DNA from: Sulfitobacter sp. DFL-14
GTDB lineage: Bacteria > Pseudomonadota > Alphaproteobacteria > Rhodobacterales > Rhodobacteraceae
Assembly: GCF_003335585.1 (NCBI RefSeq)
Contig: NZ_QBFD01000004.1
Location: 1 to 44,917, forward strand
Length of the DNA stretch: 44,917 nucleotides
Reading direction: 5' to 3'
The position numbers and the translations under genes were made by a program. Positions 9,382-18,744 of this stretch are shown in pieces (the stretch's first letter is position 1; each line of letters starts with the position of its first letter). Below the pieces are notes generated by a model, which saw only the letters and a list, made by a program, of their open reading frames with translations, had not been told where the DNA came from and made no database searches.

Positions 9382-10805
9382 GATGAGGCTCCTTTCACGG
9401 CGGCGCGCACGCCGTCGGCCCAGATCTGCTCTGCCGCTTGGGTAATTGGCGCCTGCATCCGTTGGGCAAAATCGGCGGGGAAAATATCCTCGACCGCCAG
9501 CAGCGACGCAACAATCTGCGCAGGACCCGTCGCCTGCGCCGCCAAAGCGTGCAGACGGTCAGCCATGGGATCCCGCACATCTATAGGCTGCCCGGCCTCG
9601 TCCTCGCCCGAAACATAGCGCATCCACCCTGCCACGGCCACGCACATCGCTGTCGTGGGGCGCGCGGAATCCATATTTTCCCGCAACGTTCCCAACAAGC
9701 GTTGAGGCAGTTTCTGGCTGCCGTCCATGGCGATCTGCCAGGTCCGGTGCCGGATCGCAGGGTTGGCATAGCGGTCGAAAAGCGCGTCAGCATACTGCGT
9801 CAGGCTCACGCCTTTGGGGGCCACGACGGCGGGCATGATCTCTGACCACAAAGCGCGGACATAGGCGGCAAAGACCGGATCGGCCACGGTTTCGGCGATG
9901 GTCTCGTGCCCTGCCAGATAGCCGGTATAGGCCAGCGCTGAATGTGTGCCGTTCAGCATCCGCAACTTCATGTGCTCGTGTGCGGTGACATCCGCGACCA
10001 TCTCGGCACCTGCGGCCCCAAGATCGGGGCGCTGGCCATCGACGAAATCATCCTCGACCGCCCATTGCGCGAAAGGTTCGTGCATCACGGGGGCCGCATC
10101 CTGCGTGCCGGTCTGCGCCGCAAGCCGGCGAATGTCGTCGTCGGTCGTTGCGGGGGTGATCCGGTCTACCATGGTAGAGGGGAAGCGCCCTTCGGCCGCA
10201 ATCCATGCGGCGAGGTTGGGATCGATCCTTTCGGCAAGCTGCAACACCATGCCGCGCACCAGCTTGCCGTTTTCGGGCAGGTTATCGCAGGTCAGCACCG
10301 TAAATGGCGGCACCCCTGCCACATGGCGTCGCGCCAGCGCACGCACCAGATACCCGGGGGCCGAGACGGGAAGATCGTGGGCCAGATCGTACTGGATATC
10401 GAGGTGATCGAGGTTCAGCGCGCCGGTTGACGGATTGTGGCAATATCCCTTTTCCGTGACGGTGAGCGTCACGATCTTCACACCCGGATCGGCCATCGCA
10501 GTCAGAACCGCGTCGGGGTCTTCGGGGGCCACCAGAACATCATTCAGTACATCGATCTTGCGCAGTTTTTCCCCATCCGCTCCAAGGCTGACCGAGGTAT
10601 ACGACCAATTCTGCGGGCGCAATGCATCGCGCGTGTCGGGGCTGCGCAGGGACACACCAATGATGCCCCAGTCACCGCCCGAAGCCGCCATGGCATCGGC
10701 GATATACACACATCCAAAGGCACGGAAGAACGCCCCAAGCCCCAGATGGACAATGCCCGTCGCGGGGCGATTGTTTGCAAGATCAGCGGGCAAGCCAACC
10801 TCCAT
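9378..10805 (-). CDS. uxuB: Fructuronate reductase (mannitol dehydrogenase family)
   Basis: 475 residues of the long-chain polyol/mannitol dehydrogenase family. It opens with the nucleotide-binding segment GIVHLGLGAFFRAF and contains TLTVTEKGYC, CDNLPENG, FPSTMVDRITP and LRMLNGTHSALAY, the last holding family catalytic residues. With uxuA beside it, reduction of D-fructuronate to D-mannonate is the expected reaction. No separate uxaB is present, so it may also reduce tagaturonate. The ATG at 10805 lies inside the end of kduD (23-base overlap). GGAGG just after this ATG could instead serve a TTG at 10793. Confidence 0.9.
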   Translation of the reverse strand: MEVGLPADLANNRPATGIVHLGLGAFFRAFGCVYIADAMAASGGDWGIIGVSLRSPDTRDALRPQNWSYTSVSLGADGEKLRKIDVLNDVLVAPEDPDAVLTAMADPGVKIVTLTVTEKGYCHNPSTGALNLDHLDIQYDLAHDLPVSAPGYLVRALARRHVAGVPPFTVLTCDNLPENGKLVRGMVLQLAERIDPNLAAWIAAEGRFPSTMVDRITPATTDDDIRRLAAQTGTQDAAPVMHEPFAQWAVEDDFVDGQRPDLGAAGAEMVADVTAHEHMKLRMLNGTHSALAYTGYLAGHETIAETVADPVFAAYVRALWSEIMPAVVAPKGVSLTQYADALFDRYANPAIRHRTWQIAMDGSQKLPQRLLGTLRENMDSARPTTAMCVAVAGWMRYVSGEDEAGQPIDVRDPMADRLHALAAQATGPAQIVASLLAVEDIFPADFAQRMQAPITQAAEQIWADGVRAAVKGASS

Positions 10806-11526
10806 CCACGTTCAGAACGGCCCCATGCACATATCCCGCCGCCGGGGAGCTCAGAAAAACCGCCGCGCCCGCGATGTCAGACGCCGCCCCCCAGCGACCT
10901 GCGGGAATGCGGTCAAGGATCGCATTGTTCCGCTCCGGGTCGGCGCGCAGCGCTTCGGTGTTGTTGGTCTCGATATAGCCGGGGGCGACTGCGTTGACGT
11001 TGATGCCCTTGGTGGCCCATTCGTTGGCCAAAATCTTGGTCAGCCCCGCCACGCCGTGTTTTGACGCGGTGTAGGACGGCACGCGGATGCCACCCTGAAA
11101 CGACAACAACGAAGCGATGTTCACGACAGCGCCGGTCCCCTTGCGCGCCAGCACCGCCTTGGCGAAGGCCTGCGTGGTGAAAAACAGCGCCTTGAGGTTT
11201 ACATCCATCACGGCGTCCCAGTCCGCTTCGGTAAAGTCGACTGAGGCGTTTCGACGGATGATGCCTGCGTTGTTGATCAGAATGTCGATATTCTGGCCGT
11301 CGAACAGCCCCTTTCCCGCCATCGGATCGGCAAAATCAACGAGGATGGAGGACGCGGTGCCCCCCGTAGCCTCAATCATACCCACGGTTTCCTCACAGGC
11401 CCGGCGCCCGGCGCAAATCACCGTCGCGCCGGCCTGGGCAAGACCCACGGCGATGGCCTGACCGATACCGGTATTGGCGCCGGTGACCAGCGCGCGACGG
11501 CCCGTTAGATCGAAAGGATTGCTCAC
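10783..11526 (-). CDS. kduD: 2-dehydro-3-deoxy-D-gluconate 5-dehydrogenase (SDR)
   Basis: 247-residue classical short-chain dehydrogenase. It has the cofactor motif TGANTGIG, the NNAG motif, the active-site Ser (NIASLLSF) and YTASK, and a C-terminal VDGGWLAR. Residues and context match KduD, which reduces 2,5-diketo-3-deoxygluconate (DKII) to 2-keto-3-deoxygluconate. It follows kduI with a four-base overlap and overlaps uxuB, so it sits inside the uronate operon. Other SDRs share these motifs, but adjacency to kduI makes the call firm. Confidence 0.92.
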   Translation of the reverse strand: MSNPFDLTGRRALVTGANTGIGQAIAVGLAQAGATVICAGRRACEETVGMIEATGGTASSILVDFADPMAGKGLFDGQNIDILINNAGIIRRNASVDFTEADWDAVMDVNLKALFFTTQAFAKAVLARKGTGAVVNIASLLSFQGGIRVPSYTASKHGVAGLTKILANEWATKGINVNAVAPGYIETNNTEALRADPERNNAILDRIPAGRWGAASDIAGAAVFLSSPAAGYVHGAVLNVDGGWLAR

Positions 11527-12347
11527 CGCAGATCCCCCATGGCGACCATATCCATATCGGTGAAATCAACGTTGTCGCCCGCCATCGCCCAGCAGAATGT
11601 GTAGGACGCCGTGCCCGCACCGGCGTGGATCGACCAAGGCGGAGAGATCACGGCTTCCTCATTCGCCATGACGATGTGGCGGGTCTGGTCGGGCTCTCCC
11701 ATCAGGTGAAAGACGCGCTGGTCTTCGGGGAGCTGGAAGTACAGATACGCTTCCATCCTGCGGTCATGCAGGTGGGCGGGCATCGTGTTCCAGACGGAGC
11801 CTTCTGCGAATTGCGTATAGCCCATCAGAAGTTGACAGGATTTGCAGACCTCGGGGTGCAGAAACTGGATGATTACCCGTTCGTTTGCGGTCTCGCGGGC
11901 CCCCATCTCGACCCGGCGCGCATCCTTGAGGGTGATCAGCGTGGTCGGATAGGTCTGATGCGCAGGGGTCGACAGGACATAGAACCGCCCTGCCCCGTCA
12001 AAGGTCACCGGCCCGGCACCCATGCCGATATAAAGCACCTCGCCCTTGCCCAGCTCATATGTCTGGCCGCTGACCGTTACACTGCCCGCCTCACCGATGT
12101 TGAGAATGCCCATTTCGCGCCGCTCAAGGATGGTTGCAGTGCCTGTGGCGTCGACCTTGTCCAGCGTCAGCGCCTTGCCCGCCGGCACGGCAGAGCCTAG
12201 GATCAGGCGGTCGTAATGGCTGTAGACAAGGTTGATTTCGCCATCAACGAACAGACCTCCCACATGGAAATGATCGCGCAGCTGGTCCGTGTCGAGCGTC
12301 TTGGCTGTTGCAGGGTCGATGGCATGGCGGGTCTGGGTCTTGAGCAT
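11523..12347 (-). CDS. kduI: 5-dehydro-4-deoxy-D-glucuronate isomerase
   Basis: 274-residue two-cupin isomerase that converts 5-keto-4-deoxyuronate (DKI) to DKII in breakdown of unsaturated uronates released by polysaccharide lyases. Family segments seen are LRDHFHVGGLF, INLVYSHYDRLILGSA, ERREMGILNIG, and the metal-site region TMPAHLHDRRMEAYLYF (His-x-His, Glu). Length matches family norms. It is located between the kdgF-like cupin and kduD in pathway order. Confidence 0.94.
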   Translation of the reverse strand: MLKTQTRHAIDPATAKTLDTDQLRDHFHVGGLFVDGEINLVYSHYDRLILGSAVPAGKALTLDKVDATGTATILERREMGILNIGEAGSVTVSGQTYELGKGEVLYIGMGAGPVTFDGAGRFYVLSTPAHQTYPTTLITLKDARRVEMGARETANERVIIQFLHPEVCKSCQLLMGYTQFAEGSVWNTMPAHLHDRRMEAYLYFQLPEDQRVFHLMGEPDQTRHIVMANEEAVISPPWSIHAGAGTASYTFCWAMAGDNVDFTDMDMVAMGDLR

Positions 12348-12364
12348 TTGGCTTGTCTTTCTTT

Positions 12365-12670
12365 TCAGAGGAAATCGTCGCGGCGGGGGGTAAAGCTGTC
12401 GATCAGGGTTCCGGCAGCGGTGCAGACGCAGCCGTGACGCACACCGGAAGGAATCACGATGCTGTCGCCCGGCCCCAGATCATGGGTGACGTCGCCCACG
12501 GTGAAGGTGAAGCGACCGGCCTCGACGTAGGTGGCCTGCGCGTGGGGATGGTCGTGCAGTTTGCCCTCGGCGCCGTCGTGGAAACGAAAGGCGACCACCA
12601 TCAGATCGGGGTTTTCGGCCAGCACCTGACGGGTCACGCCGGGATCGGTGGGAACAACGGGATAGCGCAT
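12365..12670 (-). CDS. kdgF: Small cupin protein, KdgF-like
   Basis: 101-residue single cupin. The metal-binding pattern is KLHDHPHAQATYVEAGRF followed by GPGDSIVIPSGVRHG. KdgF proteins catalyse ring opening of 4,5-unsaturated uronates to 5-keto-4-deoxyuronate, the substrate of KduI encoded next door, so this role is well supported by context though not by sequence alone. The start at 12670 has GAGG six bases upstream. A second ATG at 12682 overlaps the dctM stop in ATGA fashion and would add four residues. Confidence 0.8.
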   Translation of the reverse strand: MRYPVVPTDPGVTRQVLAENPDLMVVAFRFHDGAEGKLHDHPHAQATYVEAGRFTFTVGDVTHDLGPGDSIVIPSGVRHGCVCTAAGTLIDSFTPRRDDFL

Positions 12671-12678
12671 GTCTTGCC

Positions 12679-13959
12679 TCATCTGAACATCGACGGCAGC
12701 CACAACGACAGCGCCGGAATATAAGTGACCAGCATCAGCGTCGCAAAGGCGGCACCATAGAAGGGCCAGATCGTGCGCACCGCGTCCCAGATCGGAATGC
12801 GCCCCACTGCACAGCCTACGAACAGCACCGCCCCCACGGGCGGCGTGCACAGGCCGATACCAAGGTTGAGGATCAGGATCACGCCGAAGTGGACGGGATC
12901 GACACCGAATGCCATGGCGACCGGCAGGAAGATCGGCGTCGTGATCACGATCAGCGGCGACATATCCATGAACGTGCCAAGGATCAGCAGCACGACGTTC
13001 AGCAACAGCAGGATCACGATCGGATTGTCCGACACCCCTTGCAGCAGCACGACCATGGACGCGGGCACCTTTGTATAGGCCAGCAGCCAGCCAAAGGACG
13101 CCGCACAGCCGATCACCATCAGAACCATCGCAGTGGTGCGCACGGCGGCAAATGTTGCCTCTATAAAGTCACTCCAGCTGAGGGTGCGGTAGACAAAGAA
13201 CGTGACCAAAAGCGCGTAAACCACCGCAATGTTTGACGATTCAGAGGCGGTGAAGATGCCCGACCGGACGCCGCCAAAGATGATCGCGACAAGGATCAGC
13301 CCGGGGGCGGCAGACACGAACAAGGTGCCGATCATGCGCAAGCCCTGAAAATTCTGCACAGGATAGCCTTTGCGCGCCGCAACGGCCCAGGCGACGATCA
13401 TCAGCAAAAGGGCCAGAAGTAATCCTGGGATGATGCCTGCGGTGAACAGATCCGCAATTGATATCCGCCCCCCTGCCGCAATCGAATAGATGATCATATT
13501 GTGCGAAGGTGGCAGCAGCAGCGCGATGATGGAGCTGACAACCGTGATGTTCACGGCGTAATCCACGTCATAGCCGCGCTCTTTCATCTGAGGCACCATC
13601 AGCCCCCCCACGGCAGAGGCATCCGCCGCGGCCGACCCCGACACACCACCGAACATTACAGAGGACAGCACGTTGACCTGCCCCAGCCCGCCGCGCAAAT
13701 GGCCGACAAAGCCGCCCGCAAGGGCGACCAGACGCCGGGCGATATCGCCGCGCACCATCAGATCGCCGGCGTAGATGAAAAACGGGATCGCCATCAGGGC
13801 AAAGACCGATACCCCGGAATTGAGCCGCTGAAACACCACGACGGGCGGCAGATCAAGGTAGAGGATGGTCGCGAAGCTGGACAGCCCAAGGCAGAAGGCC
13901 ACAGGCGTCCCGATCAGCAGCAAGACGACGAAGGTCCCGAACAGGACGTAAAGTTCCAT
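12679..13959 (-). CDS. dctM: TRAP transporter large permease (DctM family)
   Basis: About 426 residues, with some twelve hydrophobic helices; this is the ion-coupled channel subunit of a TRAP importer. Family signatures include MAIPFFIYAGDLM, GGVSGSAAADASAVG, and LLPPSHNMIIYSIAAGG. The start at 13959 (MELYVLF) is one base after the dctQ stop. The longer open frame to 14025 lies inside dctQ and is rejected. Context in a uronate operon suggests transport of hexuronates or unsaturated uronates. Confidence 0.92.
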   Translation of the reverse strand: MELYVLFGTFVVLLLIGTPVAFCLGLSSFATILYLDLPPVVVFQRLNSGVSVFALMAIPFFIYAGDLMVRGDIARRLVALAGGFVGHLRGGLGQVNVLSSVMFGGVSGSAAADASAVGGLMVPQMKERGYDVDYAVNITVVSSIIALLLPPSHNMIIYSIAAGGRISIADLFTAGIIPGLLLALLLMIVAWAVAARKGYPVQNFQGLRMIGTLFVSAAPGLILVAIIFGGVRSGIFTASESSNIAVVYALLVTFFVYRTLSWSDFIEATFAAVRTTAMVLMVIGCAASFGWLLAYTKVPASMVVLLQGVSDNPIVILLLLNVVLLILGTFMDMSPLIVITTPIFLPVAMAFGVDPVHFGVILILNLGIGLCTPPVGAVLFVGCAVGRIPIWDAVRTIWPFYGAAFATLMLVTYIPALSLWLPSMFR

Positions 13960-13960
13960 G

Positions 13961-14482
13961 TTACATATTCTCCGTTTCGCTGCCAAACCGCGCGGTATGC
14001 ATACCCGCGGCGCGGCGGAACACACGCTCGACCGAGAAGAGCACGATCAGGACTCCCCCTGCCACAATGGGCACAAAATCGAATGCGCCGGAAATGCCAA
14101 GACTGGGCAGCTTGTTGCCCGCCGTTTTAGTGGCCAACTGCCAACCGAACCAGACCATGCCAAATCCGAACAGACTGACCGCAATATCCGAGATCGAAAA
14201 CAGGATCATCTTGATCCGGTGCGGCAGCACGTAAAGCACGACATCAAAGGACAGATGGTAGCCTTCGCGGATCCCCACGGCGGCCCCCAAAAAGATAAAC
14301 CAGCCCATGATCATGACGGACGCGGGTTCCGTCCAGACAATGCTGTCGTTCAGAATATAGCGCCAGAAGACCTGTGCCGCGATCAGCGCGGTCATCAAGA
14401 CCAATCCGATCCCTGCCGTCCAAAGACCAAGGCGCGCGACGCGCCCGGTCCAAAGCGCGACCTTTTCCATCGTCTGCTGCAT
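13961..14482 (-). CDS. dctQ: TRAP transporter small permease (DctQ family)
   Basis: About 173 residues with four hydrophobic helices; this is the small membrane subunit that pairs with DctM. The family-typical segment WRYILNDSIVWTEPASVMIMGWFIFLGAAVG is visible in outline. The start at 14482 has a G-rich ribosome binding site (GGGGGGGACCT) just upstream; an in-frame ATG at 14518 would overlap the hairpin between dctP and dctQ. It precedes dctM by one base. Confidence 0.88.
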   Translation of the reverse strand: MQQTMEKVALWTGRVARLGLWTAGIGLVLMTALIAAQVFWRYILNDSIVWTEPASVMIMGWFIFLGAAVGIREGYHLSFDVVLYVLPHRIKMILFSISDIAVSLFGFGMVWFGWQLATKTAGNKLPSLGISGAFDFVPIVAGGVLIVLFSVERVFRRAAGMHTARFGSETENM

Positions 14483-14506
14483 AGGTCCCCCCCGGATCGC
14501 TTGTGC

Positions 14507-14531
14507 GTCCCGCCACAATCTGTGGCGGGAC
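14507..14531 (-). terminator. Hairpin between dctP and dctQ
   Basis: GTCCCGCCACA (14507-14517) and TGTGGCGGGAC (14521-14531) form a perfect 11-bp stem with a three-base loop in the gap between dctP and dctQ. No T-run follows on the minus strand, so it is more likely a partial terminator or mRNA-stabilising stem. Such a stem would make more binding protein than permease, as often seen in importer operons. Confidence 0.6.
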
Positions 14532-14542
14532 GGGAGCAGTTT

Positions 14543-15523
14543 TTATTCAGTGGCCTGAATGTCTTTGACCATCTGCTTCAACTTTTCCGAGGTCACATAT
14601 TTCTCGTACACCGGCACCATGGCTTCGATGAAGGGCGTCTTGTCGATGTCGGTGATGACCTCGACCCCAGCTTCGCGCACGCGGGTTTCTGATTCCGCTT
14701 CGCGCGCGGCCCAAAGATCCCGCATCACGGGCACGGAATCGCGTGCTGCCTGACGTACCAACTCCTGATCCTCCGGCGACAATTTGTCGAAGCTGGTTTT
14801 TGACATCACGAGGACCTCGGGCACGATCAGGTGCTGGTCAAGCGTGTAGTATTTGGCAACCTCGAAATGACCCGAGCTGTCATAGGACGGCCAGTTGTTT
14901 TCCGCCCCGTCGATCACGCCGGTCTGGATGCTGGAATAAACCTCGCCGTAAGGCATCGGCGTGGCGTTGGCACCAAGCGCCGCAACCATGTCAACGAACA
15001 TGTCCGACTGCATCACGCGAAACTTCATGCCCGCAAGATCTGCCATCGAATTGATCGGCTTTTCGGAGTTGTAAAAGCTGCGCGAGCCACCGTCGTAAAA
15101 CGCCAGACCAACCAGATCATGAGCACTGAACGCGTCCAGAATTTGCTGGCCGATGGGGCCGTCCATGACTTTGTGCATATGGTCAACCGACCGGAAGATA
15201 TAGGGCAACGACGGTACTTGGGTTTCTTCGATGATGTTGTTGAACGGTCCAAGCGAGACGCGGTTCATGTCGATCACGCCGAACTGGGTCTGCTCGATCG
15301 TGTCTTTTTCTTCGCCAAGCTGGGCTGAGTGGAACACCTCGATGCACAGACGTCCGTCGGACCGCTCTTCGAGCATGTCGCCCATGGCGTCAACTGCGGC
15401 AACCGTTGGATAGCCATCGGGGTGTGTGTCCGACGACCGGAACGTGATTTCGCAGGCAAATGCGCTGGATGCCAAGGCGACGCTCGCCAACAGAGCGGCC
15501 CCCAGAGTTTTCGTGTAAGTCAT
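14543..15523 (-). CDS. dctP: TRAP transporter substrate-binding protein (DctP family)
   Basis: About 326 residues. The N-terminal signal peptide [20 protein letters not shown] ends in an AFA-C type site, so it is periplasmic. The DctP fold is shown by [28 protein letters not shown], and the substrate-contact region [44 protein letters not shown], of which the Arg (RVM) typically binds the carboxylate. The start at 15523 has AGGAGG nearby; an upstream in-frame ATG at 15550 overlaps the uxaC stop. It follows uxaC. The ligand is probably a uronate. Confidence 0.92.
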   Translation of the reverse strand: MTYTKTLGAALLASVALASSAFACEITFRSSDTHPDGYPTVAAVDAMGDMLEERSDGRLCIEVFHSAQLGEEKDTIEQTQFGVIDMNRVSLGPFNNIIEETQVPSLPYIFRSVDHMHKVMDGPIGQQILDAFSAHDLVGLAFYDGGSRSFYNSEKPINSMADLAGMKFRVMQSDMFVDMVAALGANATPMPYGEVYSSIQTGVIDGAENNWPSYDSSGHFEVAKYYTLDQHLIVPEVLVMSKTSFDKLSPEDQELVRQAARDSVPVMRDLWAAREAESETRVREAGVEVITDIDKTPFIEAMVPVYEKYVTSEKLKQMVKDIQATE

Positions 15524-15549
15524 TATTTTTTCCTCCCAGAAATTGCTCA

Positions 15550-16956
15550 TCAGAGCTTGTAGGCCTGTTTTGCAAGCCGGTATGCAAGGTCGTGCGCGAC
15601 CTCAGATGCTTCGTCCCTGTCCAGCCGGCCGGTTTCGACCAGATTGGCAAGGAACGAACAATCAACCCGACGCGCCACATCGTGGCGGGCGGGAATGGAA
15701 CAAAACGCGCGGGTGTCGTCATTAAAGCCGACAGTGTTGTAAAATCCTGCGGTCTCCGTCGTCATCTCACGAAACCGCATCATCCCTTCGTAGCTGTCAT
15801 GAAACCACCACGGCGGGCCAAGGCGCAGCGCCGGATAGACGCCAGCCAAAGGGGCCAGTTCGCGGGCATAAGATGTCTCGTCCAACGTGAACAGGATGAC
15901 GGTCAGGTCTGGTTCGCAGCCCACGGCATTCAAAAGCGGGCGCAGGGCGGTCACATAATCGGTGCGCGTCGGGATGTCGTACCCTTTGTCGCGACCAAAC
16001 CGGCCCATAATGCTTGCGGAATGGTTGCGCGCGGCGCCGGGGTGGATTTGCAGGACCAGATCATCATCCAGCGACATGCGTGCCATCTCGGTCAGCATAT
16101 GACCGCGAAAGCAATCCGCCTCGTCCGCGCTGCATTTGCCCTGAAGCGCCTTATCGAACAAGGCAGCAGCCGCTGAGGGGTCCAGATCTTCGGTGCGCGC
16201 GGTGGGATGACCATGGTCCGATGACGTGGCCCCGAAGGATTTGAAGAATGCGCGGCGGTTGCGATGGGCCGCCAGATAGCCGGTCCATGTGGTGGCATCC
16301 TCGCCCGCCATCTCTCCCATTTTCGCGACGTTGTCGGCAAAGCCATCAAATTCGGGATCGACCACTGCATCGGGGCGGTAGGCCGTCACGACCTTGCCGG
16401 ACCAGCCGCTGTCCTGGATCATCTTGTGCCAGTTCAGATCGTCGATGGCGCTTTCAGTGGTAGAAATCGCTTCGATCTTGAACCGTTCGAACAGCGCACG
16501 TGGGCGGAAGGCGTCGGTTTTCAAGCAGGCATCAATCTGGTCGTAGATCGCATCGGCGGAATGCGTCGACAAGCGTTCAGTCACGCCAAAGACTTCTTGC
16601 AGCACATGATCGATCCAGATGCGCGACGGCGTGCCACGAAACAGGTGATACCTGCTGGCAAACAGACGCCAGATCTTGCGGCTGTCCTGCTCAATAGGTC
16701 CGCCGTCCACACGCGGAACGCCCAGATCCTCAAGCGGAACCCCCTGCGAATGAAGCATCCGGAAAACATAGTGATCTGGGGTGACGAGCAATTGCGCCGG
16801 ATCCGAAAACGCCTTGTTTTCGGCGAACCAGCGGGGGTCCGTGTGACCGTGCGGGCTGATGATGGGCAAATCCTTGATCATCTCGTACAGGTCCCGCGCC
16901 AAGGCCCGAACGGTCGGGTCCGTCGGAAACAAGCGGCTTTCATCAAGAAGTGGCAT
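15550..16956 (-). CDS. uxaC: Glucuronate isomerase (uronate isomerase)
   Basis: 468 residues of the amidohydrolase-superfamily uronate isomerase, which interconverts glucuronate/fructuronate and galacturonate/tagaturonate. [11 protein letters not shown] near residue 34 holds the metal-binding HxH. Other family stretches are [44 protein letters not shown] in part, [28 protein letters not shown] and [12 protein letters not shown]. It is the first gene of the minus-strand operon, transcribed away from gntR through a region holding two matching palindromes. Confidence 0.95.
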   Translation of the reverse strand: MPLLDESRLFPTDPTVRALARDLYEMIKDLPIISPHGHTDPRWFAENKAFSDPAQLLVTPDHYVFRMLHSQGVPLEDLGVPRVDGGPIEQDSRKIWRLFASRYHLFRGTPSRIWIDHVLQEVFGVTERLSTHSADAIYDQIDACLKTDAFRPRALFERFKIEAISTTESAIDDLNWHKMIQDSGWSGKVVTAYRPDAVVDPEFDGFADNVAKMGEMAGEDATTWTGYLAAHRNRRAFFKSFGATSSDHGHPTARTEDLDPSAAAALFDKALQGKCSADEADCFRGHMLTEMARMSLDDDLVLQIHPGAARNHSASIMGRFGRDKGYDIPTRTDYVTALRPLLNAVGCEPDLTVILFTLDETSYARELAPLAGVYPALRLGPPWWFHDSYEGMMRFREMTTETAGFYNTVGFNDDTRAFCSIPARHDVARRVDCSFLANLVETGRLDRDEASEVAHDLAYRLAKQAYKL

Positions 16957-17005
16957 TTTGACCCCCCATTTGGTCGCTTGACCGCACCTCCTATGCTGCC
17001 AACCT

Positions 17006-17055
17006 AACTGATATCCTAGTTTATCAAAATTATCTTGTCAACTAATATCCTAGTT
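17006..17055. promoter_or_regulatory. Paired palindromic operators between uxaC and gntR
   Basis: AACTGATATCCTAGTT (17006-17021) and AACTAATATCCTAGTT (17040-17055) differ at one base and are imperfect palindromes with AACTA/TAGTT arms. They start 34 bases apart, a little over three helical turns, in the divergent intergenic region. They are the obvious candidate binding sites for the adjacent GntR regulator, probably repressing both the operon and gntR-kdgK until a uronate intermediate is present. The binding assignment is inference. Confidence 0.65.
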
Positions 17056-17119
17056 GCATTTTACCCCGCAATCCGCCAGAATGTCATCAAGCGCTAGCAC
17101 GCCGAGGGAGGAATACGTG

Positions 17120-17845
17120 ATGGATCAGACAGCTTTATCCGACATCAGGGAAGTGTCGCTGCCGGTTATCCAGCCTGCCCCGCAACCCACTGTTTCCGAT
17201 CAGGTTTTCAACGCCTTGCAGCAACGCATCTTGACGCTCGAACTGCCACCCCAAACCAAGATCTCCGAAGCGGATGTTTCAAAGAAAATGGGTGTGTCGC
17301 GGCAGCCCGTGCGCGAGGCGTTCAAACGCCTGGCAAAGCTCGGCTTCCTCAATATCCGCCCACAAGCCAGCACAATGGTCAGCCTGATCTCGGAACGCGA
17401 CGTGCTGCGCGCCAAATTCATCCGCATCGCCCTTGAGGTGCACACCTGTCGCACCGCGTGCGAGGTCATCACCCCAAAGGGAATTGACGCGCTGAACGCA
17501 CTGATCGCGCAACAACGAGCCGCCGTAGCGGCAAATGACAAGCGCCGTTTTCATGCCCTTGACGATGCGTTCCACCGCGAAATCTGCGTCCAGTCCGGTG
17601 TCGGCTTTGTCTGGGACCTGATCCACGACAGCAAGGGGCATATGGACCGCATTCGCATGCTCTCGCTCGACGCGACGTCGCAGCGCCTCGCGCTTGACGA
17701 ACACATTGTCATCCTTGACGCGATCATCAAACGCAAACCCGAAGACGCGGCGGCCGCCTTTGCGCAGCACTTGTCGCGGATCGACGAACTCATCGCCACG
17801 ATCAAAGCGGAAAACCACAGCTGGTTCACAGACGGCGCCGAATGA
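17120..17845 (+). CDS. GntR-family regulator (FCD domain) of the uronate locus
   Basis: About 241 residues. The N-terminal winged helix (QVFNALQQRILTLELPPQTKISEADVSKKMGVSRQPVREAFKRL in outline, near 30-75) is followed by an all-helical FCD ligand domain with metal-type residues (HALDDAFHREIC). GGAGG lies just before the ATG at 17120; a GTG at 17117 is a close alternative. The stop overlaps the kdgK start by four bases. By context it should be the uronate-responsive repressor acting at the paired palindromes upstream, as UxuR/ExuR do in enterics. Confidence 0.88.
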   Translation: MDQTALSDIREVSLPVIQPAPQPTVSDQVFNALQQRILTLELPPQTKISEADVSKKMGVSRQPVREAFKRLAKLGFLNIRPQASTMVSLISERDVLRAKFIRIALEVHTCRTACEVITPKGIDALNALIAQQRAAVAANDKRRFHALDDAFHREICVQSGVGFVWDLIHDSKGHMDRIRMLSLDATSQRLALDEHIVILDAIIKRKPEDAAAAFAQHLSRIDELIATIKAENHSWFTDGAE

Positions 17846-18744
17846 CACGTATTCTCGCGATTGGTGAATGTATGGTCGAAATGGCCCCTACGGTCGTTGT
17901 CGACACCTACAAGATGGGGTTCGCGGGCGATACGATGAACACCGCGTGGTATCTGCGCCGCCTTCTTGGCCCCGATCATCAGGTCGACTATTTCACAGCC
18001 GTGGGCACCGACAGCGCCTCGGATCAGATGCTGGGCTTTCTGGAGCAAGCAGGCATCGGCACGGACCACATCACACGCCGCGCCGACCGAACGGTCGGGC
18101 TTTACATGGTCCAGTTGAACAATGGCGAACGCAGCTTCAACTACTGGCGCGGGCAGAGCGCCGCACGGACGCTGGCACAAGACGATACGCTGCTGAAGAA
18201 CGCGCTGAAGGGTGCGGATCTCGCCTATTTTTCCGGAATTACCATCGCAATCTTGCCTGAGGGCGATCGCGCCCGAATTCTAGCTGTTTTAGCTACTTTC
18301 AAAACCGCAGGCGGCACTGTGGTCTTCGATCCGAACTTGCGCCCCAAGCTTTGGGACTCAAAGGAAGACATGACCCGCGCGATTATGCAGGCGGCGGCTG
18401 TCAGCTCGATCAGTTTGCCGTCGCACGAAGACGAAGCAGAATGGTTTGGCGATGCCGACAGCGCCGCAACCGCCGCGCGCTACGCGAAGGCCGGAGCGCG
18501 AACTGTACTCGTCAAAAACGGACCGGCCGAGATCCTCATTCATGCAGACGACACGATAACAACGATCAGCCCTGAAAAGATCGACACTGTGGTCGACACG
18601 ACCGCCGCAGGGGACAGCTTCAACGCGGGCTATCTTGCCGCGCGCCTGCAAGGCGCGTCAGAAACCGAAGCGGCTGCGGCTGGTGCAGTATTGGCCGGGA
18701 AGGTCATCCGTTCGCGAGGTGCTTTGGTCCCGCAAGCTACCTAG
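17842..18744 (+). CDS. kdgK: 2-dehydro-3-deoxygluconokinase (PfkB family)
   Basis: 300-residue PfkB sugar kinase that phosphorylates KDG to KDPG with ATP, completing both uronate branches encoded on the other strand. It starts ILAIGECMVEM, has the substrate-site GFAGDTMNTAWYL and the PfkB signature DTTAAGDSFNAGY near residues 252-264, with catalytic Asp258. It is coupled to gntR by an ATGA overlap. KDPG aldolase (eda) is not nearby and must be supplied from elsewhere. Confidence 0.93.
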   Translation: MTRILAIGECMVEMAPTVVVDTYKMGFAGDTMNTAWYLRRLLGPDHQVDYFTAVGTDSASDQMLGFLEQAGIGTDHITRRADRTVGLYMVQLNNGERSFNYWRGQSAARTLAQDDTLLKNALKGADLAYFSGITIAILPEGDRARILAVLATFKTAGGTVVFDPNLRPKLWDSKEDMTRAIMQAAAVSSISLPSHEDEAEWFGDADSAATAARYAKAGARTVLVKNGPAEILIHADDTITTISPEKIDTVVDTTAAGDSFNAGYLAARLQGASETEAAAAGAVLAGKVIRSRGALVPQAT

